Below are positions 56,820 through 64,000 of a DNA stretch of 64,000 nucleotides, in pieces. Positions within the stretch are counted from its first letter, which is position 1; each line of letters starts with the position of its first letter. Both the position numbers and the translations under genes were made by a program. Under the pieces are notes generated by a model. The model was not told the origin of the DNA. It searched no databases and was given only the letters and a program-made list of their open reading frames with translations. This DNA is from Francisella endosymbiont of Ornithodoros moubata (GTDB lineage Bacteria; Pseudomonadota; Gammaproteobacteria; Francisellales; Francisellaceae): positions 62,001-126,000 of the forward strand of contig LVCE01000002.1 in assembly GCA_002095075.2 (NCBI GenBank), in the 5' to 3' direction.

Positions 56820-57151
56820 ATGATTGTTAGAGATAATAAGTTTGAGTCTGATGGTGGACAACATAGTCTTCAGATGGAGCAAGTTATAATGGTCAAACAG
56901 TTATACTATGCAATAAAAAAAGCTGTAAAAGCTAACACTGGTGAGTTTGATATAAAAACTGATGATTTAGTAATCAAAAAGCTAAATTATGGACATTTTC
57001 GAATAATATAATCAACCAAGTTACTTTTGAGGTGGTACAAAGAGCTGGTCAAGTTTATTTAGATATAAGTATAGGTGAAGATGGTCAAGCAAGAGAAGGT
57101 AAGCAAGTTATTTATTATCTGCAAGATTTAGTTCTAGATAATTTACAATAA
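56820..57151 (+). pseudogene. Unidentified coding remnant fused to the crcB remnant
   Basis: Open from ATG 56820 for 63 codons, with NKFESDGGQHSLQMEQ and VKANTGEFDIKTDDLVIKKL, then one base later in another frame INQVTFEVVQRAGQVYLDIS and REGKQVIYYLQDLVLDNLQ to a stop at 57151. The pieces read like a single small globular protein of about 110 residues. I do not recognise it. It follows the crcB breakpoint, so a deletion probably joined two genes. Confidence 0.4.
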
Positions 57152-57298
57152 TCTTTTTTTCTTGACTACTAAGAAGCCTATATATCAGAAATTCTTATGT
57201 CATATAATATAATAATACTAATTTAAATTTACAAAAATTTAATATTATGATTGGATAATTATTTAGATAAGTTGTTATTTTTTATAAACTAATCTTGA

Positions 57299-57646
57299 AA
57301 GATCCATCAAAAAATTATAAAAAAGATAAAACTAAATAAATTATTAAAAGGAGCTATACAGGAATATTCACCGATTATTTTGTCACTATTGCTAACATCA
57401 TGTTCAAGCAATCCTGAAATCACCAGAATAGGTCCTGGAGTTATTAAATCTGAACAGCAATTAATTAGCGCAGAACAACTAAAAAAAGATGAAACCAAAA
57501 AAGATGTTCTAAATGGAGCTGGCATCGGTGCTGGTTCAGAAGTGGCTGTAGGTGCTGGGAGCGGAGCTATGGCAAGAGCCATGATATGTGCTAGTGGTGG
57601 ATATATTTATGTTTCAAATAAAGATGACATTTTATCAAATCATTAA
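57299..57646 (+). CDS. Small glycine-zipper lipoprotein, start codon unclear
   Basis: The frame is open from 57299 and reads IIKKIKLNKLLKGAIQEY, then LSLLLTSCSSNPEITRIGPG, with the lipobox L-T-S-C, followed by NGAGIGAGSEVAVGAGSGAM (glycine zipper) and a stop at 57644. No ATG, GTG or TTG lies ahead of the signal peptide; TTG 57380 would leave only seven residues before the Cys. The start codon has probably been lost or is non-standard (ATT), so this may be a recent pseudogene. Gly-zipper lipoproteins usually sit in the outer membrane. Confidence 0.5.
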   Translation, partial: KIHQKIIKKIKLNKLLKGAIQEYSPIILSLLLTSCSSNPEITRIGPGVIKSEQQLISAEQLKKDETKKDVLNGAGIGAGSEVAVGAGSGAMARAMICASGGYIYVSNKDDILSNH

Positions 57647-57666
57647 AACAAATAGTATAACGTTAA

Positions 57667-57840
57667 TTAAGATTCTTTTTCAACTTTAAAAGTTGTACCA
57701 CAATATGGACAACTATTAGTTTTTTTATGTTTTAGGTCAATATACACTTTAGGGTGTAAATTCCAGTTTTCATGGTATTTCGTTGGGCAGGAAACACGCT
57801 CACCTGGACGAACTTTAATCACTTTTTGCTCTTTTTTCAT
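57667..57840 (-). CDS. Small zinc-finger protein, CHCC type
   Basis: A 57-residue protein from ATG 57840: MKKEQKVIKVRPGERVSCPT, then HENWNLHPKVYIDL and NSCPYCGTTFKVEKES. The Cys-x(n)-His-x(n)-Cys-x2-Cys arrangement is that of zf-CHCC proteins (bacterial relatives of complex I subunit NDUFS6). Role in bacteria unclear. Too short for many gene finders but with conserved motif and complete frame. Confidence 0.8.
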   Translation of the reverse strand: MKKEQKVIKVRPGERVSCPTKYHENWNLHPKVYIDLKHKKTNSCPYCGTTFKVEKES

Positions 57841-57982
57841 TGTATTTAAAATCTAACTATTGCTTAATAATATTGCCTAATACCTAGATTTTAACAAAAA
57901 TATTATTAAATTTGTAATACAAAAATAAATATAAATAACTTATACTAACAGCGTTGTTAAAAAAACTAAAGAGTTTTGACAT

Positions 57983-59782
57983 ATGAAAAGGTTATATAGC
58001 ACTAATATGTCAGCGAAGGTTTCTCACACAAAGTGGGATATTTTAGCTTTATCAATTATACTTTTGTTATTAAGTGTCTTTGTTTGGACAACCTCGGATC
58101 TTGGTGGCACTATTGATTATAAAAATCAGGCAAGTGTCCTAAAATACTCAGATATTTCTTTGAGTCTTTGGCTCTTGCCTTACTATACAGCAGAAACAAC
58201 AATCAGAATGTTTATAGGTTTGGCTATTTCACTACTTATAACCTTTATATTTGGAACATGGGCTGCAAAAAATAAAAGAGCAGAGAGTATAATCATACCT
58301 CTTGTTGATATTCTACAGTCAATACCAGTTCTAGGTTTCTTTGCGATTACTGTAACAGGCTTTTTAGTTATATTTCCAACCTCGTTATGGGGAGCTCAAG
58401 CTGCGGTAATTTTTGGTATCATAACAGCTCAAGCTTGGAATATGATTTTAAGCTTTTATCAATCGTTAAAGACAGTACCAAAAGAGTTAAGAGAAGCTGC
58501 TGATATGTATCAACTTTCAGCTTGGCAGAAATTCTGGAAACTAGAGGTACCATTTGCGATGTCTAGCCTGGTTTGGAATACAATGATGTCAATGTCAGGA
58601 AGCTGGTTTATGATAGTAGCGTCTGAGACAATTATGGTTAATTTTAGTGCGTCACAGTCAATTCCGATAAATTTACCTGGTATTGGTTCGTTTATTGATG
58701 CTGCTAATAATGTACAGAATTTCATAACAGTTAGTGCTGCAATAGTTACTATGTTGGTTACGATTATATTATACGATCAACTTTTATTTAGACCATTAGT
58801 TGCTTGGTCTGAGAAGTTTGTCATTGGTGATAACCCATCAGAGACACATAGTAAATCATGGTTTTTAACTATTTTGCATAAAGCATATGTTGTTAAGATT
58901 TTTACGGCATTTCTAGCTAAATGTTCTAACAAGATAGTAAATATTAAAATTTTTAAGAAAAATCTTAATAAAGCCTATAATCAAAAGGTTCATAAAAAAA
59001 CCAAAAAGCACGAAAGTATAACTAAAAGAGTAATTTGGAATGTTACCATTGTTTTGATGATATTAGCACTACTGTATTTTGTTTATCAAACAGTTTACGC
59101 CAAAGATAAAGATATAAGTATTGAAGAAACATTTAAAGTATTTGTATATGGACTATTTACAGGAGTAAGAGTCGTAATACTAATATTCATAACTTCGCTA
59201 ATATGGGTTCCGATAGGGATATGGATTGGCTTAAGACCTAAGATAGCTCAAAAAGTTCAACCTTATGCGCAAATGGCAGCAGCTTTCCCTGTAAATGTGC
59301 TATATGGTGTATTTGGTACATTAGTAGTAATGTTTAATCTTAATTTTAATATATGGTGCATTCTACTTATGGCACTTGGAACACAGTGGTATATTCTGTT
59401 TAATGTTATTGCTGGGGCATCAGCTATACCTGAAGAGTTAAAGTTAGCTGCTGAAAATATGCAATTAAAGGGTATTATCAAGCTTAAGAAGTTCCTTGTA
59501 CCTGCAGTGATGCCATATTATGTCACCGGTGCTATAACAGCAGTAGGAGGTTCATGGAATGCAAGTATTATTAGTGAATACATAAACTGGGGTAAGGATT
59601 CTATGATTCAAGCCTCAGGAATAGGTGACTATATTACAAAATATACTAATATGCCTGGAGATCATACTTCAAATGTTCTTTTAGGTGTGATAGTGATGTG
59701 TATCCTAGTTGTAGCCTCAAATAGACTGTTTTGGCGCAGATTATATAACTATGCGGAAAATCGTTTTAGTATGAATATGTAA
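57983..59782 (+). CDS. ABC transporter permease, NitT/TauT type, two fused permease domains
   Basis: A 599-residue inner-membrane protein holding two BPD_transp_1 domains: one at about 60-270 with EAA loop LREAADMYQLSAWQKFWKLE, the other at about 380-590 with EELKLAAENMQLKGIIKLKK. Each has five or six TM helices; a positively charged cytoplasmic linker (about 280-350) joins them. Such fused permeases work with the ATPase encoded next. The family moves nitrate, sulfonates, taurine or similar anions, but no substrate-binding protein gene is nearby, so the cargo is unknown. ATG 57983. Confidence 0.9.
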   Translation: MKRLYSTNMSAKVSHTKWDILALSIILLLLSVFVWTTSDLGGTIDYKNQASVLKYSDISLSLWLLPYYTAETTIRMFIGLAISLLITFIFGTWAAKNKRAESIIIPLVDILQSIPVLGFFAITVTGFLVIFPTSLWGAQAAVIFGIITAQAWNMILSFYQSLKTVPKELREAADMYQLSAWQKFWKLEVPFAMSSLVWNTMMSMSGSWFMIVASETIMVNFSASQSIPINLPGIGSFIDAANNVQNFITVSAAIVTMLVTIILYDQLLFRPLVAWSEKFVIGDNPSETHSKSWFLTILHKAYVVKIFTAFLAKCSNKIVNIKIFKKNLNKAYNQKVHKKTKKHESITKRVIWNVTIVLMILALLYFVYQTVYAKDKDISIEETFKVFVYGLFTGVRVVILIFITSLIWVPIGIWIGLRPKIAQKVQPYAQMAAAFPVNVLYGVFGTLVVMFNLNFNIWCILLMALGTQWYILFNVIAGASAIPEELKLAAENMQLKGIIKLKKFLVPAVMPYYVTGAITAVGGSWNASIISEYINWGKDSMIQASGIGDYITKYTNMPGDHTSNVLLGVIVMCILVVASNRLFWRRLYNYAENRFSMNM

Positions 59783-59799
59783 AGCATAGGAGATTTTAA

Positions 59800-61116
59800 A
59801 TGACTAAGAAAATATTTACAGTAGAAAAAATTAATAAAGAATTTAATATCAAAGGTGGCCATTCTCTCAAAGTCTTAGATAATATAAATTTTACTCTTTA
59901 TGAAGGTGAAATTGTTGCTTTATTAGGTAAGTCGGGTTCGGGTAAGTCAACATTATTAAGAATAATCGCAGGTCTTTTAAGTCCAACTAGTGGTGATGTG
60001 CTTTATCGCGGTAAAAAAGTTTCTGCTCCTGTACCAGATATTTCTATGGTTTTTCAAAGTTTTGCGTTGATGCCATGGTTAACAGTTTTACAAAATGTTG
60101 AGCTTGGGCTTGAGGCGCGTAAGATAAGCTTGGAAGAACGCCGACAAAGAGCTTTAAAAGCTATTGATATGGTTGGTTTAGATGGTTTTGAGAATGCTTA
60201 TCCAAAAGAGCTATCTGGCGGTATGAAACAGCGCGTTGGTTTTGCTAGAGCTCTTGTACTTGAGCCTGATGTTTTATTGATGGATGAGCCTTTTTCTGCA
60301 CTTGATATTCTAACAGCTGAGAACTTAAGAGAAGACTTGCTTGATATATGGGAAAATAATGATGCTATGAAAGGTATTTTATATGTGACACATAGTATCG
60401 AAGAGGCAGTTTTGTCAGCAGATAGAATAATTATATTTGGTAGTAACCCAGGATTTATCCGCGGTGAGCTAAAGATAAATATTCCACACCCAAGAAGTTC
60501 TCAGGATCCTGTAGTTGCTGATCTTGTCGATCAGGTTTATCGTATGCTGACTACAGCACAGACTAAAGAGCTTACAGAGCGTATGAATAAGAAAACTGTG
60601 ATGACTATCGGCTATCGTCTACCGGATGTTGATATTTCTGAAATGAATGGTCTTTTAGATGAGATGGCAGAAATTAAGAATGTTGAAGCAGTTGATTTAC
60701 CGAAACTTGCTGATGATTTACATCTTGATATTAATGATTTATTTCCGATCATTGAGATTTTATCAATCTTAAGGTTTGCTGAAGTTTCTGATGGTGATAT
60801 CAAAATGACAGCGATGGGGCGTAAGTTTATTGATTCAAATATTGATGAGAGAAAATTTATCTTTGGACGCTTATTCTTGAAATATATACCATTAGCGCGT
60901 CATGTGGTTAAGATTCTTAGTGAAAGAGAAAGTCAATCAGCCCCTAGAAGTAGATTTTTAGCAGAATTGGATGATTATTATCCAATGGATGTGGCTGAGC
61001 GAGTTTTTGACACATTGATCGACTGGGCGCGTTATGCTGAACTTATCTATTATGATGCAAATACTGGAGTAATATCTTTAGATGAAAATGCCGCAGAATA
61101 TATCAAAAAAATGTAA
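59800..61116 (+). CDS. ABC transporter ATP-binding protein, NitT/TauT type, with C-terminal AAA-associated domain
   Basis: The 438-residue partner of the permease above. The ATPase domain (about 1-250) has Walker [11 protein letters not shown]-loop [13 protein letters not shown], signature [15 protein letters not shown], Walker [13 protein letters not shown] and H-loop YVTHSIEEA. The additional C-terminal domain (about 290-438), with [16 protein letters not shown]-type sequence, is an AAA-associated winged-helix-like domain seen in some nitrate and sulfonate importers. It follows the permease by 17 bases with AGGAG. Confidence 0.92.
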   Translation: MTKKIFTVEKINKEFNIKGGHSLKVLDNINFTLYEGEIVALLGKSGSGKSTLLRIIAGLLSPTSGDVLYRGKKVSAPVPDISMVFQSFALMPWLTVLQNVELGLEARKISLEERRQRALKAIDMVGLDGFENAYPKELSGGMKQRVGFARALVLEPDVLLMDEPFSALDILTAENLREDLLDIWENNDAMKGILYVTHSIEEAVLSADRIIIFGSNPGFIRGELKINIPHPRSSQDPVVADLVDQVYRMLTTAQTKELTERMNKKTVMTIGYRLPDVDISEMNGLLDEMAEIKNVEAVDLPKLADDLHLDINDLFPIIEILSILRFAEVSDGDIKMTAMGRKFIDSNIDERKFIFGRLFLKYIPLARHVVKILSERESQSAPRSRFLAELDDYYPMDVAERVFDTLIDWARYAELIYYDANTGVISLDENAAEYIKKM

Positions 61117-61221
61117 GCTTAAACGATTGTAGGAGTTTTACTCATTATAATTTAATAGCTCTTAGCAAATATTAATATTGAGTATATCTTTGAAATAAAG
61201 TAACTTATATAAAATTAAGCA

Positions 61222-62759
61222 TAAAAAAAGAACAGTTTTGTGAGGTTTTTTCCTAAATCGATATTGATATTGTTTTTTGTGCGAAGCTAAAAGTTTATGC
61301 TGATGATTTTGTAGAGCAAGATAAACAATAATTATGACTATCTGAACAAGAAAAGCAAATAATAGTTGCCCTGCAAAAACAAATATATACACTTAAAAAT
61401 GAAATTGATGGAGCTCAGCTTCAGGATGAACAACAAACTATAATAAATCTCAATTTACTATTTATAAACAGCAATTAAAAAATATTACTAATAGCTATTT
61501 AGGAGCTAACTATTCTGGATTAGAGGAATAACTCCTGAAGATATTGCTACCAATATTAATAGTTCAAACTATAGAAGATAAGCCTAATACGCAATGGGTG
61601 TTTGTCTCAAATGGGAAAATAGATGTTGGTGGTACACCAGCAATTACGACTCAAGGTCAAATAACCTATTTAGGTTCATGTTCTGGTAATAACAGTATCC
61701 CGATTGGAATGATTTCAAGTAATCTCTTTGCATCAACGATATTAGGACAAAGAGATTATTTTAGTGACTCTTCAGTATTTTTTGGTGGTTATATAGAGGT
61801 AGATGCTCAATCATGGGTTGGTAGTCAGATAATAGAACAGCAAATTTTCCAGCTAATGGTAAGAGTATCTATTTAACTAATTCAAAACTATATTTTCTAT
61901 CAAACTTAGGTCATTATGTTACAGCTCAATTTGATTTTGATACTGATGAAACAGGAGATTTTGGTTTAGGTAATGCTTTTGTGATTTTCGGTAATTTGAT
62001 ACCTCACCATTTTTTATAACTGCTGGTAGAAGTAAACTTTTAGTTAGCTCTTATGGTGGTAGTGGACCATGGACTAGTGGTACAATTAATGAATTTTTAT
62101 CTCCAGATAAAGTTACAAATATATTTTTTAATTATAAAAGTGATATTATCAATACTAATATTTCTGTGTTTGCTTCTGATGATAAAAGAGCTAATTTCTC
62201 TGCTTGATTTTTCTATATTGATTCATGGACTTCTAATTTGTCAGTAGGTTTTAATGCGGGATATGTTTTTAACATTGCCCGAGTAGGTAATAGTAGTATA
62301 TCTCAGTTTCTCAACAATATAAGCAAAAGTAATGAGAATATTAGTGTTAAAATTTTTGATGGTACTTTAGCATACTCCATGCTTGGTGGTATCTGACAGC
62401 TTCAGGGAAGCTGGTTAACAACAGTCAATAAAGAAGATTTTGATCAAGATGGAAGCAATGTTAATACTGTGGCTTGGTATCTAGGTATCGCGTATGCTCT
62501 TAATCTTGGTGGTAGATATACAAACTTTAACTTTAGTTATGGTCAATCATATAATGCCACCAATATCCCTATGCTACTATCAAATGCGTCACCAAATTTT
62601 GGTTTAGCAAGCTCTGGAATTAAGAACCAAATAATTGCTTCTGCACAGCGAGCTTACTTTGATAATAATGTTTTATTTGGTCCCGAATATTCATATCAAA
62701 GTTTATACGATGGTGAACATATGAATACTTTAACTCTAGATCTATCTGTGTATATATAG
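61222..62759 (+). pseudogene. Outer-membrane beta-barrel protein (DUF3573-like), broken
   Basis: A signal-like start without ATG (about 61222), then a coiled coil (SEQEKQIIVALQKQIYTLKN), ITPEDIATNINSSNY, QWVFVSNGKIDVGGTPAITT (from 61570), a plug-like stretch, and beta-strands with alternating residues such as LSNLGHYVTAQFDFDTDETG, SPFFITAGRSKLLVSSYGGS and WYLGIAYALNLGGRYTNFNF, ending YDGEHMNTLTLDLSVYI at 62759. At least five stops or shifts. It resembles the Francisella-specific family of coiled-coil barrels. Dead. Confidence 0.7.
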
Positions 62760-62852
62760 TTTATGTTTGTTGTTATGACATTGATAAAAAAGTTAATATC
62801 ATATAATATTTAGAATTCTTATTATGATATTTTTATATTCAGAGCATTTATT

Positions 62853-64000
62853 TTGAATAATAGTATAGAGCTATTTGTACATTCGTCTAATTATATTTTA
62901 CTAGTATCTGGCTTGATATTGTTTTTTGCTATCGTGTCACAGTTTTTATCTTGGAGATTAAAGCTTCCATCAATACTATTTTTGATTTTAAGTGGAATTA
63001 TCTTAGGACCTTTATCCGAGGTAATATTTCAAGGTGGTTTTAAACTTGTTGATGGTAACGTTATATTTGGTGAAGCTTTATCACCGTTTGTCTCAATCTG
63101 TGTTGCGATAATTCTCTTTGAAGGTAGTTTATCACTAAATTTTAGTAAGATAAAAAGTGTAAGTAGTGTTGTTGTACTTCTAATTACGGTAGGTATAGCA
63201 ATTACTGTCGTACTTACGGCATTATTTTGTTGTTATGTTGTTGGTTTGAATCTAGAGCTATCTATGCTGATAGGCGGTATTACCTGTGTAAGTGGCCCAA
63301 CTGTTGTACCCCCTTTGATGAGAACTGTTAGACCTAAAAAGCATATTGCAAATATCTTAAAATGGGAAGCTATACTTGTAGATCCTATCGGCGCATTAGT
63401 AGTTGTTTTTATGCTGGCATGGTTTGTTATTGGTGGTAATTTTGCTAATCAACCTAATGCAACAAGCATATTTATAGCATATATGGTGTTTGTATGTATT
63501 TTAGGGATAACATCAGGATTTATTTTTGGTTATTTAATTGGGTTAAGCTTTAGAAAACATTATATTCCAGAGTATTTAAAAAGCTTCTTTGTACTAGCAG
63601 TAATTGTGCTTGGCTTTATTATTTCTGATGCGATTATGCATGGTGCTGGGCTGTTAATGGTAACAGTAGCAGGTCTAGTAATGGCAAATATGAAAGATAT
63701 TAAAATGTCTGATATTGTCTCATTTAAAGAGAACCTAAGTATTGTAATTATCTCAGTTCTTTTTATTGTCCTAGGAGCAGAGATAGACTTTAGTTTATTT
63801 AAAGATTATTGGTTAGATCTAATTGAGGTTTTTTTATTTTTACAGTTTGTATTACGACCAATAGTTGTTTTTTTATGCTGTCTAGGCTCTAAAACAACTT
63901 TTGCAGAAAGAATTATTATGGGCATTATTTATCCTCGTGGGATTGTGGCAGCATCAGTAGCAGCATTAGTAGCAATTAAGATTATTAAATCACATCCTGA
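62853..64000 (+). CDS. Cation:proton antiporter, CPA1 (NhaP-like) family, 3' end outside the window
   Basis: Open from TTG 62853 to the window end (382 codons). TM1-2 includes FLSWRLKLPSILFLILSGII, then CVAIILFEGSLSLN, GGITCVSGPTVVPPLMRTVR (the P-D-less C-V-S-G-P-T motif of helix 4-5), WEAILVDPIGALVVVFMLAW with the ion-binding Asp, and GIIYPRGIVAASVAAL at the end. These are CPA1 signatures; a C-terminal TrkA-like domain may follow beyond the window. Exchanges Na+ or K+ for H+. The TTG is chosen because no ATG is available before TM1. Confidence 0.88.
   Translation, partial: MNNSIELFVHSSNYILLVSGLILFFAIVSQFLSWRLKLPSILFLILSGIILGPLSEVIFQGGFKLVDGNVIFGEALSPFVSICVAIILFEGSLSLNFSKIKSVSSVVVLLITVGIAITVVLTALFCCYVVGLNLELSMLIGGITCVSGPTVVPPLMRTVRPKKHIANILKWEAILVDPIGALVVVFMLAWFVIGGNFANQPNATSIFIAYMVFVCILGITSGFIFGYLIGLSFRKHYIPEYLKSFFVLAVIVLGFIISDAIMHGAGLLMVTVAGLVMANMKDIKMSDIVSFKENLSIVIISVLFIVLGAEIDFSLFKDYWLDLIEVFLFLQFVLRPIVVFLCCLGSKTTFAERIIMGIIYPRGIVAASVAALVAIKIIKSHP

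Overview
The window looks like chromosome of Francisella tularensis, or a very close relative. The evidence is the strongly AT-rich sequence, two tandem LpxL-type lipid A acyltransferases, an FTT258-type serine hydrolase next to hemC, and intact housekeeping genes interspersed with many decayed accessory genes. I cannot assign the subspecies. I saw no insertion sequence, prophage, CRISPR array, rRNA or tRNA.

Layout. 1-7.2 kb, minus strand: the start of feoB behind a Fur box, a broken exported-protein gene, then orn, efp, a frameshifted type IV pilin, two lipid A acyltransferases, yidC, yidD, rnpA and rpmH (transcription runs from rpmH toward lower coordinates). 7.3-14.9 kb, plus: aroE, murC, rsmI, a HAD phosphatase, two broken genes (RCC1-like; PLD-helicase) and a tandem Usp protein. 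14.9-18.1 kb: a decayed MHS transporter followed by decayed pxpB-pxpA-pxpC (5-oxoproline use). 18.3-20.0 kb: a DUF47-pit phosphate transport pair. 20-28 kb is mostly ruins (cytochrome b561, two LysR regulators, amino acid permease, MFS pump) around an intact nitroreductase, a small ORF with a strong promoter, a DUF1275 protein, rsmG and a YggS-type protein.

28-41 kb: diaA-like, bamE, rpsT, lepA, mnmA, a lipoprotein, def, and the ribD-ribE-ribBA-ribH operon behind an FMN riboswitch. Then come remnants of a CPA1 antiporter, a TPP-dependent decarboxylase and a 2Fe-2S protein. 40-50 kb, plus: S49 protease, Skp-like chaperone, rhodanese-secB, recA-recX, ssb, ackA-pta (pta with an in-frame stop) and a succinate-semialdehyde dehydrogenase. 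50-64 kb: aspS, a broken GT32 glycosyltransferase, an RNase II-type exonuclease, a cluster of DnaA boxes, the FTT258-like hydrolase with hemC, broken crcB, a NitT/TauT-type ABC importer, a broken outer-membrane protein gene, and a CPA1 antiporter that runs off the end.

How it fits together. The intact genes cover translation (efp, rpmH, rpsT, lepA, mnmA, def, aspS), envelope building (lpxL, yidC, bamE, skp, secB, murC), DNA repair (recA, recX, ssb) and cofactor synthesis (riboflavin, haem). The lost genes are transporters, regulators and catabolic enzymes, which is the pattern of a host-restricted lineage.

The strongest things to follow up are: (1) rnpA, broken by one base exactly at two tandem -1 slippery heptamers (A AAA AAC and A AAA AAG) and started inside rpmH; (2) a 13/14-base anti-aptamer strand between the FMN riboswitch and ribD that suggests a complete translational switch; (3) a cluster of DnaA boxes far from any dnaA; (4) a pta gene whose codon 44 is TAA directly followed by ATG.
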